From NCBI GenBank assembly GCA_026120185.1, contig JANUWF010001053.1, positions 248,001 to 312,000 on the forward strand: a DNA stretch of 64,000 nucleotides, given 5' to 3'. Positions 10,368-23,762 of this stretch are shown here, piece after piece (the stretch's first letter is position 1; each line of letters opens with the position of its first letter). Under the pieces are notes generated by a model. The model was not told the DNA's origin. It made no database searches and worked only from the letters and a program-made list of their open reading frames with translations. This stretch comes from Voacanga thouarsii. Its lineage: Eukaryota; Streptophyta; Magnoliopsida; Gentianales; Apocynaceae. The translations under genes and the position numbers were made by a program.

Positions 10368-12623
10368 GCCGAAATGGTTGATCAAGAACCATGGATGTTT
10401 TTCTTCTCTTGGACAATTCAAGACTCTAAATTGCGTGGACCTTCTTAATTCTTTATCGAAGTAATCATCAATCAAGTATTTCTCCTTAATCCTCCTTTTT
10501 AATTCTGCATTCATGTCTCTTAGATGTTGATAGGAAGAGTAGAATATGAATGGGGTATTGAGTGTTTGCATGTGAATGAAGGGGTTGGGATTTGGACATG
10601 AGAATGGTTGTAAATGATTAAGTTATATAGATTCATGTCTTAAGAGAGTTATTGATGTTTAAAGCATGTTAGATGTTGTGACACCTATGGTGAATAGGAT
10701 TTTTATGTTCTTATTTCCATTGAAGCCATGATTGATGATTATGCCTAGTAGGGATTCGGTCATGTCATAGTATGTGTTGATTTAGGCCTATGTTCATGAA
10801 TGAACTAGTTTATTATTTGATGTTGGGGAGTGTGTTCATGAATCTTGTTTGGCAATAGGAAAATCATGATTATTTTCTTATCAATCCTAGGTTATTTTTA
10901 GTAACAAATTTTATTATCTTAATTAAAATTATTATTATATTTTTTTTTCTCTAAAGATTTCGAAATTCCTAGGAAGTTTTGGAATTGGAATATTAAATGA
11001 AATATTGATATTTTACTAGTCAAATAAATAACATCTTTTATAAAAAATAATATATATATGTATGTATAGTAATAAATAATGTCTTTTATATAATTATTAA
11101 TAAAAAATAAAATATTAATGACCTTGTAGACCATAATTCAAGCTTTTACCTATATTCATAAATATTATTTATATTAAAAATTATTTGTTATCTATTAATA
11201 TAAAATTTAATATAATTCATTTATTATTAATTTTATTTATTAATAATTATTTATCTATTAAATATTATTTATTGATTTATTTATTTATAATAACACTATT
11301 TAAAAATTACTATTTATTTATATTATTTAGGACTTAGTATTATTCAATATTCAAACACTAGTTTATTTATTAATAATAACACTCAAGATTTATTGTTTGA
11401 ACCTAGAACTTATTAGTAATTATGTTACAACCCCTAGATATTTTAACGTATCAAGGTAGATTTATTTTATAAAATTTCTTATCATCTAGCCTTAAAGCAT
11501 GGGACTTTAAAGTCATGATTATAATTAGTTGAACTAGGAATTATTTAAGTAAGGCAAGTATAGCCCGAGTATAACCTTATATCTTGTGTTTACCCTAGGC
11601 GGGGTTAGGTCAACCGTGGAAGATTTTTGAGTTCGAGCAAGTGAATGATCAGGTAAGCTCCTGCATAGAATTATTTGAAGACAAAAAATTATTGTGGTAA
11701 GCCAAGTTCAATGTGTATGATCATCCGATTGTAAAGGCAATTAAGGACCCTTTTTTCCTTTTTGTTTCAGTTAAGCAAATCATTTGAAAATTAAACAAGC
11801 AGTTTTACGCAAAATGCTAAAGTCTTTCTAAAACCCAACATTGAAAAGAATTTTAGAAACCCTTAATTGCTATTTCCAAGTAAATCAATGTGTGATCAAT
11901 TTTCTCCCAAGTAGGACAATCAACGTTGAGTACCCAATAAGGGTAGACTACTAAGACTAGTCTTTGAAAGGTTAGGGTAAGTCTCTCAGTAGGTGGCCAC
12001 CTCTGAGGGGTGAGTCCTTCCTGGATAGAATGCCAATCCGATAGGTCATGCCGGTCCGAGCTAGCAAGTTTCAGTCATGTGGACTGTGTGTTTCCGAAGT
12101 GGATAACCGATAAGTTTGGGTATAGAGATGGAGGAGTATCTCACCCGGTAGGCCGTACACCTACCTTTTATCAGCATGCTCAACGTGTAGCATACTAACC
12201 ATTATTGGGTCATGGGGCCCAACATGTGGTAACCCATGGTACCTCTTTAAGTTGTTGTATTTATTCCACACATGTATGGTTTGAAAAGCAAAACACCACT
12301 CTTTATTTTTAACACTTATTTAATGCTTGACAGCACTTTCTCTTATGATATTTTACAACTTGCATACATAATATGAAACCCCAGTCAAAACCAACATTAG
12401 AGTAAAGGGGTTGGGGGTGCATATCATATTTCATTGCATGTTTAAATATATTTTTATATGATTTTACATGCATTGAATTTGTGTTTTATAGTCTAGATGG
12501 CTTGATTATGACTATTGAGTGAGAATGGCAAAATGATAATTTTTGCCTGAGGTGGAAAAAGGGTGATAGCTTGAGGATTGAATAGGAAAATATTTTTAGA
12601 GGGAAAATAAGAACAAGAGTTGT

Positions 12624-12686
12624 GGTGCTGTAGTGGTTAGAGCCTTAGAATTAATTCTTGAGGTCTTTGGTTCAAATTCCATCATA
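12624..12686 (+). other. tRNA-like module in the family B solo LTR
   Basis: GTAGTGGTTAGAGCC (D-arm-like) is followed by TTTGGTTCAAATTCC (T-arm-like) at tRNA spacing. The position within the LTR equals that in family A. Confidence 0.5.
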
Positions 12687-14308
12687 GGAGCTTTAGCTTG
12701 GTTAAATTTTATTTTTGCTTGGAAAGTATTATTTTCGGCCTTATGTGTTTAGAGTAGGGTAGAAATGTTGTCCTAAGAGAGACATGATAGGAGTATTCTC
12801 ATCCTACTCTTTTGCCCTACACAAAATTCCTAAGGGGAATTCATTTCCTCTTGATCCTTAATTTTTCCTATTTCTCAATTCATTAGCTTGTTCAATTTGT
12901 TCAGACCAATTTTATTCTAGAAAAATTCCAGCAATGTGCTGTGGCTTTAAAGGTTCAAAATGTCTTAGTAAAATACATCTTAAGGACCGAAACTATGGAA
13001 GAGGGGGAAAGGATTTCAAGTGAATTAAATTTTTTGGTGAACTTTCTAAAAATTTCACTCTAGCTAGGTTCATTTTCCTTCATGCATGGAATTGAAATTT
13101 TCCCAACTTTGTGTGCCTTCAAGGTGTCGACATTCTTAGCCATTATTCCCTCCCAAATACTGCCAGAAAATGGTCCTTTTGATCAGCTTGAAACTTGAAT
13201 GTTTCTGGCCATTTTCGGACTGCACAAAAGCTGTGCAAAACCAGGAAAATTCCTGGGTAAATTCACAGCTTTGGAGGTCCGAAACCAAGGTGTTTTCTTT
13301 CAGTTTTTTTAAGCATCTTAGCCACGTTTTCCCTCCATAAAGAAGGCTAGAAACCAGACTTGAAAGACCTTTGAAATCTCCTTCAAATTCCCTGCAACTT
13401 GGCTGGAAAATGGCAGCCGAAATTGCCCAGAAAAATTCCACCAATAGCGAAAATCCTATGCAGAAATTTTCTAGCCTTGTTTCCTAATTCAGCCTTGGCC
13501 GAAACTCCATCTTTCTTCTGCACAAACCACTCTTAAACAGCCATGATCAGAGCTCCATTGTCTTCCCCAAGCTCCTGCACGAAATTCAGACATGGCCGCC
13601 CAAAAATCTTTCCAAAAAAATTACTGCAATCATACTTGATTAGTTACCAAAATTCTAGCCACCATAATTTAACAACTTTCTATAAAATATTCCTCAAACA
13701 ATCAGACCTTCCCTTCACCATTATAATCCTTATTCTCGGCCACCCTTAGCTCCTTCAACCAGCTTTCATCCAGCCAAACCTCTACACAGAAATTCGGCCA
13801 TGGCAGCTTCCCAAAAGCTCTCCAACAATCAAAGATATTGTAATATTTAGTTTTCAAATTTGCTTCTTAAAAATATTCTTCAAGGATTCTAGTAGCTAGC
13901 CTTTCCGTTTCCATTCCAAACCAGAAAACCAGCTACCAAAACCCTTCAAGCAGTCGGCCAACCCTAATCCTTACAAAATTTCAGCAGCCTCCAATCCCAA
14001 AAGCTCTCTACTCTCTTCAACTTCAAGAACACATAGCACACTAAGAATACCTACTCCTTCCTTTCACCTAATACCTCTCCAAATCACTTCAAACTACTTG
14101 TAAAATTTCCAGATTGAATCTACTCACTGCCGTGAGTCCATCAACACCCTTCTTAATATCAAACTCCAAAATCCAACTTGCTATTTTGGATAAAAAACTA
14201 GAAATTTTGTGAAGGCTCAAGAACACCATCAAGGTAGGTTTGTTCTAACAACTTCATCTTCTCCAATCTTGATCTCTAATGAATATATGTATGAATAAAC
14301 ATGCTAAT

Positions 14309-14310
<2 letters not shown>

Positions 14311-14342
<32 letters not shown>
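14311..14342. repeat. CT microsatellite in the family B LTR
   Basis: About 16 CT units at the LTR position matching the CT runs of family A. Confidence 0.93.
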
Positions 14343-14346
<4 letters not shown>

Positions 14347-15085
14347 AAATCCCTCTCCTTCTTGGCTGAATGGCTTCTTCTCCAATGGCCATGCTTTCTC
14401 CACCTTCCTTGGACGGATTTAGGCATCTAAGGGTTGACAACCACTCGAAACTCCTTCAAGATATTCAGCAATCAAGTAAGCCTTTTTAACCCTTCTTTTA
14501 AATTCTAGATTCATGTCTCTAGGATGATGTTGATAGAAGATGAATCGTGAAGAGGGTTGAGTATATATTGTTGTGATGAGTTGAGATTAAAGCATGAATA
14601 TATGTGTGAATATGTTAGAGATGGGATTTATGCATGGATGAGTTATCTTGGTTGATTGTATGATGTTTTGAGGTTTAATGCATGTCTCCTTGTCATAGGT
14701 AGCATTTGTGATCAAGTATGCTAGAGATTATGTCATCTATGATGAAGAGGATTTATATTCTTTTGTGATTATTAAAGCCATTATTATATTTATGCTAGTA
14801 AAGGTTAGTTCATGCCATAGTAAGTCTAGATCTATGCTTATATGCATGACTTAGATGAGTTGATAAATTGAAGGATTGTATATGTTCATGATTGTGGTTA
14901 GCCATAGAAATATGATCATGACCTAGTTGTCCCTAAGCTAATTTTTATTTCATGAATAAAATATTTCATAATATGATTTTGCTAGTAATTTCGAAAAAAA
15001 AAAATCCTAGGAGGGGTAGATTTGGATTATTATATATAATAAGGATATTTTAGTCAAATAAATAATAGCTTTTGCTAGAAAAATA

Positions 15086-15086
<1 letters not shown>

Positions 15087-15121
<35 letters not shown>
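15087..15121. repeat. GT microsatellite in the family B LTR
   Basis: About 17 GT units, at the position of the GT run in the family A 5' LTR (3294-3321). Confidence 0.93.
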
Positions 15122-15123
<2 letters not shown>

Positions 15124-17117
15124 GTATTATATAAAATAATGAAATCAACTAAACCCTTTTTATGGAAATAATCATAATTAGTAAAATATTTATTACTAAA
15201 AATTTAATTATTATCTTTAATCAAAACCCATTAAAATTTTATTTTTTATTTTTCAAGCAAGACTCATTAAATTTATTTTCAACTAATTTTAGTTATCAAT
15301 TATTTTCTAACAACTAAATTATTAATAAATCATTATTTTACCTAGTACCACATTGGACTCTTCATCAAATAAACTCTAAATTCTTCTTAGCAAGATTTAA
15401 ACCATCAACTTATTAGTACTTATTTCCCAAAACCTTAATTATTTTAAATATCAAATTAGGCTTAGCTTATAAACGTATTTATTTATTGTTTGGCCTTAAA
15501 GCTTGGGACACTAGGATCATGATAGTAGTGAGTCGAGTTGTTTTAAATTGAAAAAGTGGATTTTGGCTTGAGTTTGATTGTGGTTTGTATTTGCACATGC
15601 GGGGTTAGGTCAGCTGTTGGAGACCTTTTATTGTGAGCAAGAATCAAGTAAACTCCTGCATAAAACCTGATTGATGAAACATGTTTATTATGGCAAACTA
15701 AATGTAGAGTGCATGGACACTCAGTTTTGCAAGGGCAATTGATGATTAACTTCTTTCCTATTTCAAACAAACAATTTATTTGAAAATTAATAAGTAGATT
15801 TACACAATCTCAAAACTCTTTTCCAAAACTGATGTTGACAAAGACTTTGGGAACCCTTAATTGCCATTTTCATGTGGAACAGTGTTTTATTTATTTTATT
15901 CCAAGTGGGAAACGTCGTTAAGTACTCAATAAGGGTGGACTACTAGGGCTAGTTTTTGAGGGGTTACGGTAAGTCTCTCAGTAGGTGGCCACCTCTGAGG
16001 GATGAGTCCTTCCCGGATAGGACGTCAGTCCAGTAGGTCGTGCAGGTCCGAGCTAGCAGTGTTCTCTTTTAGTCAAGTGACTGTGTGTTGCTGGAATAGA
16101 AACCTGGTTGTTGTTTGGGTATAGAGAAGGAGGAGTATCTTACCCAGTAGGCCGATCACCTACTTTTGTCAATCTGCATAAAGTGTGGCATTCTGACCGG
16201 CAGTATGTATAAAGTGTGACATGCTGACCATGCGGTTATGGGGCCCAACGTGTGGTAACCCATGATAATTTCTTTTGAGTGGTTGATTTTATTGATTATT
16301 TATGGTTGGAAAAGCCAAAACACCACTCTTGCTTTTGACTAATATTTATTGCTTGCCAATGATATCTTATAAAGAATTTTATACTTTGCATTTACGAACT
16401 GTTTTCTCCCGACACTTAAGCACACACGGACTTACTAATATTTCTGTCTCACCACCATTTTTACCACGATTTCAGGTCGATACTGCTATGGGGATGAGTA
16501 GCTAGATAGTGCCTTCTTTGGAAGATTTTCTGATAATTTATTTTGTGTAATGTTTTGGGGAGATGAGAGTGGATGAATTTTATTATGGATTTGTTTTTGG
16601 TATTCTTAGATTTATTATTGGACTTATTTTTGGGATGTAATAAATTTTAAGTTCGAGTATTATTTTTTTTTATTCCGCTATTTTATTTGTGTGACCTAAT
16701 TATAAAGACCCCTTGTCCTTTGGACGGGGCGACATCCTCGGCCCTGGCGGGCCTAGGTAGCGGGGTGTTACACATGAACTATTTTATCTGAAACACTCAA
16801 AGCACACACGGGCTTACTGAGATTTTTATTTCACCACCTTTTATACAATGCTTTCAGGTTGATCCTGCTGTGGAGGTCAATAGCTAGATTTGTTGCTTAT
16901 GATTTAAAGACTCTTTGTTATTTTCCTTATGTGATGTTTTGAGAGATTGTAGCAAACAATTTATTTTAGATTTGTTCATGTATTTTTTGGAGGTAATAAG
17001 TTTAATTTTAAAGTATTTCTTTTATTTCATTTTATGTGACCTAGTTATAAAGACCCCTTATCCTATGGACAGAGCGACATCCCCGGCCCTGTTGGGCCTA
17101 GGTAGTAGGGTGTTATA

Positions 17118-17711
17118 GGACCACCTTGAAAATTTTCTTCCTTATAGCCAGTCCATGGCATTCCTAGCCATGGTTCAACTTGCTATTTTTTATCTCTTTT
17201 ATGGCCAGTCTTTGGCTTTCCTAAGCTATAGGTTGGCTTCCTCTCTTGAAAAGTAAACCCTTAGCCACCTTGATTTGTTTCTCCTCATAAATCCAAAGGC
17301 AGGCTTGCTAAAGCCGGCTTGTTCCTTGTTCCTTTAGCAAGCTAGTCACTGTTTGTTCCCTGGAGGTTTGTTCTTATTTTGTTTTAATTTTCTTCTGTTC
17401 TTTCCAGGGGATTCCTATGTTGATCAAGCATGAATTTTTGTTACAAGAATTTGTAAATAAAATTGAAATACAATATCAATAGCCTTTGCATTTCAAAATG
17501 AGGCGTATACGAATTCTACTAAAAGCGATGAACAATAAATTACAAGTTTCTATGCTTCCACGCATGAAGCATACACAACATCTACCCATATCAAAAATCT
17601 CGAGGGATCCATACAATCACAAAGATTGAATTTTTATAGTAAAGGAAGCACATTTTTTGGTTATTAACCCTAATCACGCTCCTAGACTATAACCATGGCA
17701 TTCATACCACT
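17118..17711 (-). mobile_element. Leader remnant of a minus-strand Copia-like element with primer site
   Basis: This stretch lies downstream, in minus orientation, of the LTR at 17712-19380. At 17697-17710 the plus strand reads GGCATTCATACCAC. Its complement, GTGGTATGAATGCC, is a degenerate form of the Met-tRNA primer site. The rest shows no gag and no clear ORF. The left side is cut by the family A element. Identification rests on the primer-like word next to an LTR-like end. Confidence 0.5.
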
Positions 17712-19380
17712 TGAGAGATCACGAGAAAATAAAAATGCAGTAGAAAATAGCAATTTAAAATTTTTATTTAGCCAAAGGCTAGGAATATTAACTCTTAGGT
17801 CGTTTAACTTGAATAACCAGAGTCGGATTCAAATTTGACGAAGCTTCTCGAATTGAAACGTCTACTTGTTTTGGGGGAATACCAGCTATTCATCATCTCC
17901 TTCGAATCAAACACTTATCACGTTTGGTATCTCTTGACCTTCCAGAGTATTCTCGAACCCCTATGGACTTCTGCCGTTGAAAGTAGATTATGGTGTAGAA
18001 ATTGGAAGAGAATGAAGAGCTATTAATTGCAAGAGGAAACCAGAAGAACAAAGGAAGAAAAAACAAGAAAAATCGTAGCTTTGTTTTTCTTTGAAAAAAG
18101 GCAAAAGCTTCTCAGTTTCAGTGTGTCGATTAACCTCATAACACACACGAGAATTCTTATTTAAAAGAAACACAATAGCATTTTTTTTTTCTTTTCCTTT
18201 TCTAGCTAACATTCATTTTCCTCCTTTTTTAGAATTGTGGCTACTTAGGTTTCCAAAACCCTTCAGCTGTATTACACAAACCGTTGTGGGCCAAGGTTTT
18301 CTTAAATAGTCCAAGACTAATTAAATAATTCTTAGATTAATTAATTGATCCACTTGGACCTAATATAAAATTATTCAAGATAATTAATTAATAAAACTAA
18401 TTTAATTAAATTAGCCCAATTAATTATTCTAGCACAAATAAATAATTAATTGGACTCTTACATAATTCTTCTAGTAATAAATTCACACAACAAACCCATA
18501 TAGTAAATAAATTTATTTAGGTTACTTAACCTATTTTGGGGACCAAATGACATTATTCTTGGCTACTAAAATAACCAAAATAACATTTCTAACAAATAGC
18601 TGTATTTTATCATTTTAAATATTCCACCATATGGAAATAGTAACTCCAAAGATAATGTTGCAAGTGCAGTACCTTCGACAATGTAATGATAAAAATACTC
18701 CTCTACATAGACCTATGATTAAGATATAAAAAAGTGCACTAATACCTTTGTCAATAACATCTACTATCATTTGATAACTGGTTCGATAATCCTTGAATTC
18801 TAGTATATATCCACTTATCTCAAGGAGCTACTCAAAAGCATACTTAGTTATGTTTCCTAGGGTCCTGAATTATTTCAATTATTAAGACCTCACCCATTAT
18901 ACATCTAAGTGCACAAATACAACTTCACCAGGCCACCAACTTATACTCAAGTTTTAGGGTACTCATCCAAGCAGTAGTAGAGATAAACCAATTTTTATTT
19001 ATTTTAGTACTTTTTTAAAGATTATTATTACGTGGTGCAATTCTGTGTATTCTAAAAATGCTCACACCATTGGCGTAAATGGACCACTTACTGATTAAAG
19101 GTAAATAATTCCCCATTTAAAAACTGTACTATAATGAGGTAAACCTTGATGAAGTGCCTAGCTTCATCAATCAATCAAAAAGTTTTTTTGCGTTTGTGTT
19201 AGTAGCCCATAATCTACACCTTGCTGTAAAAGTACGACCTAATCATATAGATTACTTGTTAACGCACTTAGCCTTAATATCATTTTTTTTATATAAATAA
19301 ACAAGCATTAATGAATGAAAAATTTTATTAATTTCTAAAATACAGAAATACATTGTCTATTTTGGGCATATATTCCAACA
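17712..19380 (-). repeat. LTR of a minus-strand Copia-like element
   Basis: In minus orientation it starts TGTTGGAATATATGCCC at 19380 and ends ..CA at 17712, next to the primer-like site, giving about 1.67 kb. The TGTTGG start and size fit plant Copia LTRs. The sequence just after 19380 is Tekay gag, so this LTR appears to abut or be inserted in that gag. No clear 5-bp TSD was found. Short ORFs inside are not supported as genes. Confidence 0.55.
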
Positions 19381-19384
19381 ATAT

Positions 19385-19795
19385 TCTCTACTCTGTAGTA
19401 TGCAGAAAGGTGGATAGTGAAGTTTGCAACCTTCAGGCAAAGAGGACTAGTGTAAGGCTAGTGCGAGCTAATTCAAAAGAAATAGGAGAGGATGGATTAG
19501 GAATAGACATTGGATAAGTTTGTAGAAGTATTCGAGGTGGAGTACATCCCTTAATGGACTGGGGAAAAGAGGAAGGATGAATTCCAAAATTTGAAACCAA
19601 GTAATATGTTGGTGGCTCAGTATATATCCTAATTGAACAAACTCTCCAAGTATTGCAAGCATCTAGTGGACACTGAATAGAACTGAACTTGTCAGTTTGA
19701 GAATAGCTGAAGGCAGGAATTGAGGAGGGCCTTAACAACCTTTCTAGCCATAACATACACTACAACGGTAGATTATAGCCACCAAGACTAGAATG
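19385..19795 (+). pseudogene. Tekay-type gag fragment
   Basis: This matches the capsid part of the gag at about 6195-6560. Shared words include gtgaagttt, GTGGCTCAGTA, the TCTCCAAGTATTGCAAG-type word and TGGACACTGAA. It also shares the later gaatGaggagg-type segment and the YTTTVDY-like end that normally precedes the basic linker. Stops are frequent. It is cut on the left by a minus-strand Copia-like LTR and on the right by a Copia LTR starting at 19796. The following gag part (zinc knuckle) appears at 41670 on the other side of that Copia. Confidence 0.7.
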
Positions 19796-21271
19796 TGTTA
19801 GACTTCCTGATTTGATCAGGTGGTGGTTCTCATATCCGTGATTATTGAGATACTCAAAAAGAACACATGGATTCTTGTTAATAGAACAAGCATATTGGAT
19901 GACCTAATTGTGAAATAATCACATGGATAACTGTTTAGTGTCAATGATAGAATCTCGATATACCAAATGTCTAAGTATCCTTAGATATGAGATCTCTAAG
20001 ATACTTTGTTTACTAAGCATTATACTTTGATTCCAATCTCTGGAGCCAGATCGAGGGCTGCCTATGGGATGGATTTTGGGTGCAATGTCTGGTAAACAAA
20101 AGTAGTTGAGAGGGTCAATAAAGGATTCACTACTCCTAATAGTATGGGTGAATATCTCACGGCCACCTATTAGAATTACTACTCTTGAAATCCTTGCCCA
20201 AGATAATTGTGTATTGGAAACAATTCCTATTGATACACATATAAAGTAATGGGTTCCTAGTACAAGTACTAATATATTCGGGTTAGAATTAATTTATATT
20301 CTGGAGAGAGTTGGCACTAATTCTGTACTTTAAGCCGAATGTGATATTGTATGGTGAAAGGAGTTTATTGCACTATAGTTCATTATTGAAAGGTTCATGT
20401 CAAGCCAAATGACTTCCTGGACTCTTGGGTGGTCATGATGTGTTGCTAAATACCACTCATGATCTACTGAGTATATGTTTATTAATTGATAAATTAATAA
20501 ACTAATTCAGATTAGAATTAATAGGTTAATTCTAAATTATTAAGGATTATTAATCTCAAAGACATTTGAATTAATTCATATTTTGCAAACAATAGACGTG
20601 GAAACCTAAAAGGCACACACAATAGAGGATTATGTACTCGAGATATTATTTGATAACATTATGGGGTTAATTGTAAGAAGTAGAAGTTTTTTGGGCCAAA
20701 TTAAATTAGTTAAAATTTTTGGGCTAAATTGTAATTGTGAGAACTTGTAGGTTCTAATTACAATTAAAGAATTCTAATTCTTTTAGAATTCACAAGACAT
20801 GTGATCAGCGATTATTTCGGGGATTTTTCTTGGAGAATATGCCGTGGTTGTTTGATCTTAAAAAAACACTGAGAAAAATTATTTTTTGGGTTTTTTTGAT
20901 ACATATGACTTTTTCTTCTCTTCTCCGTGAGTTACCCTAGCCACCAAGAAATTCTCCTAGTAGAGAATTTTTAGTTTTCTTGAGAGCATATCTCGTGTGG
21001 ATACTATCAGAGTCAATCTCACATTGAGATTGAAGCGGCGAGACATCTGCACGGTGTTGAACTATCTACATTGAGAAGTCGTTCTCTCAAGGTTGCTATT
21101 GGATTTCGGTTCACACCTCAGTCTTTGTTTGAAAGTTTTATTTTACGTTGCCGCACAGAGAAGGTATTTTACTCATCTTGTTTGTTGTTCTTCACACCTT
21201 GCGGATTTTGTTCTTTTTGGTATCTTAAATCTTCTACTGCACAAACCTGTTTTTACATGAGATACCTTATA
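19796..21271 (+). repeat. 5' LTR of a Copia-like element
   Basis: It starts TGTTAGACTTCC and ends ACCTTATA directly before a Met-tRNA primer site, about 1476 bp. The region from about 20345 to the end is repeated at 36693-36812 plus 40869-41669, where the end is ACCTTACA. That pair gives the LTR identity. The exact left base is uncertain (TGTGTTAG is also possible). Confidence 0.75.
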
Positions 21272-21272
21272 G

Positions 21273-21285
21273 TGGTATCAGAGCC
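21273..21285 (+). other. Primer binding site, initiator-Met tRNA (Copia)
   Basis: TGGTATCAGAGCC starts two bases after the LTR end. It sets plus orientation for this Copia element. Confidence 0.9.
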
Positions 21286-23762
21286 TATGCTTGTGTGTGA
21301 TTTACAGATCATTAATATGTCATGAAATCATTCCATTACATCTCTGTTGTCTTCAGTGAAAGTTGTTTCACAGAGCTTTGATATCTGTAAAACCGTTTCG
21401 GTTTAATTCTCGAAATTGATTAAAGAATCATGGGTCTTTGTTATGTTATGGAATGTGGCTAGTTTCCTAAAATTGTTCATGTGACTGTGTTTTAGGATTA
21501 ACATAAATCATTTCTGTGTTTGGTGCCATGAGAAATTATTTCGTATTTGTCATTGGTTTTCTCTGTGAAATTTGTTTCATGATCTTATGGGGTTAATGCA
21601 TGTTACAAAATGGTCTCTGTAATGATTTCTTGACAGAGTTTTGTGGGCTTTGGTTGCAACTTTTTATTCTATAAATGTTACAGAGAGGTTTCTTGTAAAA
21701 ACTATCTTCTAGGCTCGTTTTGTTTTGCATAGACAATGTTCTAGAATTTTGTTTGATAAAAGAACATTTGCCGAAAATTATTTTCAATGATTACTGAAAC
21801 TATGTTGGTGAGGAAACTGTTCTTCATTTCGCTTTGTTTTGATTATCTACTAACATAATCCTTTTTTAGTTTTGAAGATAATAAAAATCGCTCTTTGCAC
21901 AAAGAATTGTTCTGGAATTCGTTGCAAAATTTGGAGTATTATGCCCTGAAATCATTTCTGGAAGACAAAGAAGGAAAAAAAAAAATTGTTTTGGCCCTAA
22001 GCATGAGGAGCCAAGCTACAGCTTCAGGCACAAGGACTTGAAGCCACGGCTTGGAGCCGCGGCTCGCACAGTTTAGCTCCCAAATTGGGCACTGCGACTC
22101 ATGTATGATGGTTGTGCATCCTAGGCAAGATGTGTATCATCCTGCCCAAAATGCAATTTCATATTATATAAAAAAAATAAATTCGTTTTCCTATTTTGTT
22201 TGACTTCTCTCCCGATGGGCCATGAAATGTTTTTTTTTTTTTTTTCCTTTCTCACTTGTGACCAAAACTCCCCAAAATTCTTGTTTTGGGACTAGCCAAG
22301 ATTAATTTTTAAAAATGGTTTTGGAAATTAATATATATTATCTAACTTCTTGATTTTTTATATGTAAAAAAATAATATGTTTTTTTTATTAATTCTCATT
22401 TTGAGAATTAAATCTAATTATGATTAGTTTTTAAATGGGACCCATGATTTGGGTTAAAATTATATTTTAGAAATTAATATATTTTCTAAAATATTATTGT
22501 TAGATTATATATTATTATTTAATTCCTAAAATATGATTTTAATAATTAATAAATTTTCTAAAATATGGTTTTTAGATTTTATTCTAATTAAATTTCTAAA
22601 ATTTGGTTTTAGAAATTAAATCTAAAATATTTATTTTAGAGTTAATATTAATTTAATTTCTAGAATTTGATTTTAGAAATTGAATCTAAATTTGTTTTAT
22701 TTTTCCAAAATAGAGATTTTGGAATAATAATCTATTTTGGAATAATAAAATTATATGTTTAATTTTGTTTAAGCATATTTAATGGCTTGGAGGATGGTTA
22801 TGGACTAAAACCAAATTATATTTGTTCATGCATTATTTACAGTTTTGGTTTTATTAAATAGGACCTGCGAGTCTTGCCTTCTCTAAAATTCTTGTGTAAT
22901 TCTCTTCACATCTAACTCTCCTCGAATGTAACTCGAGGTTTCTCAATTTAGGAAATTTATGTAATTAGATTATATAGGTTAGATATGGATATAATTGTTT
23001 TAATTTTGGAGAGGGTGATCAAAGCAAAGCGAGAGGGTATGACCTTCTACTTAAATCATGCATGAACTCATAGGGTTAACCCTGTTCATTTCCTTTTTGG
23101 CTCGAGAAAATTAATTTAGAGAAAGTCTATAACCATACCATGTAATCGCTTTATTACCATGATTATCAATTTATTAGATTTATTGACATATTTATGCATG
23201 TCATTTGATGACATCACTAAAAGGAATAAATCTCTCAATTAATATTAAACTTAATTCCTTTTGTTAATATAGTAAGAATGAGAGTCCTTTTTCAAGACCA
23301 AGTTGTTGGGCTAACCTAAGACTACTCGACATTAGCCATGTTCAAGCTATGGAATTAAATTCTTGATTAACGAGTTAGGTTTAACTAAATTCTTTATGCT
23401 AGTTGGGCTATCTCAAGCATAAAGAAATTTAGAGAAAATATTAGGGTAGTCCAAAAGGCTTTAACATTAAAAGATTTTAATCACCCAAAGATCCGGTAAT
23501 TACAGATAGTGTAATTGGTATTGGATACCTACCATTGAACTCAAGGATGGCTTGTTGGGCAAACCCAAGGTTATTCTTGAAGAATTTGGATACTGGTCTA
23601 CTAGGAAAGCTTCCAATGGGCTTTCCCGAATCCAAAGTGGGGGCTATTGGTTTGGGAAACATAGTGGAGTAATAATGCATTTAATTAAAGACCTAATTAT
23701 TTGCATTACATGTGCATATAAAGTTAGCTAATGTTCTCTATCTTTACTAGGTCACATGTATC
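21286..23762 (+). other. Long Copia leader without coding function
   Basis: About 2.5 kb separate the primer site from the gag start, which is long. A locally G/C-richer stretch around 22000-22080 repeats words such as GAAGCCACGGCTTGGAGCC. At about 22430-22740 there are degenerate AT-rich direct repeats built on TTCTAAAATNTGGTTTTAGAAATT. Around 23300-23600 the words GTTGGGC and CAAACCCAAGG recur. No supported ORF was found. Confidence 0.55.

Larger units (their letters stand above)
12372..16772 (+). mobile_element. Solo LTR, family B (Tekay-like), nested in the family A 3' LTR
   Basis: It starts TATGAAACCCC (from TGTGAAACCCC) and ends GGGGTGTTACA, 4401 bp. Flanks are CATAA (12367-12371) and CATGA (16773-16777), and the uninterrupted 5' LTR has CATGA at this place. 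This is a 5-bp TSD with one G-to-A change. No internal region is present, so unequal recombination between two LTRs likely removed it. Parts are clearly related to family A (tRNA-like module, near-palindrome, U5 block), while long stretches have diverged. Microsatellites lie at 14311-14342 (CT) and 15087-15121 (GT). Confidence 0.92.
601..17117 (+). mobile_element. Ty3/gypsy chromovirus, Del/Tekay type, family A, nested and defective
   Basis: The element consists of a 5' LTR (601-4997), a Met-tRNA primer site, an acidic ORF, gag, a pol remnant, a polypurine tract, and a 3' LTR that starts at 8412 and ends at 17117 after interruption by a family B solo LTR. The internal part is only about 3.4 kb, because protease, reverse transcriptase and most of RNase H are deleted. 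Very long LTRs together with an integrase that ends in a chromodomain-like tail are typical of the Del/Tekay clade. The 3' LTR ends TGTTATA and the 5' end is eroded. The flanks (..gctcc and ggacc) do not form an evident TSD, so one end may be rearranged. All reading frames carry stops or frameshifts. Confidence 0.85.
8412..17117 (+). repeat. 3' LTR, family A, split by a family B solo LTR
   Basis: The first part (8412-12371) matches the 5' LTR from its start to the word TTGCATACATGA; the second part (16778-17117) continues from the same word to TGTTATA. Without the insert the LTR is about 4.3 kb, like the 5' copy. A tRNA-like module (8667-8729), CT run (10328-10361) and near-palindrome (11984-12008) sit at matching places. 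Many substitutions and small indels separate the two LTRs, so the insertion is not recent. Confidence 0.88.
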
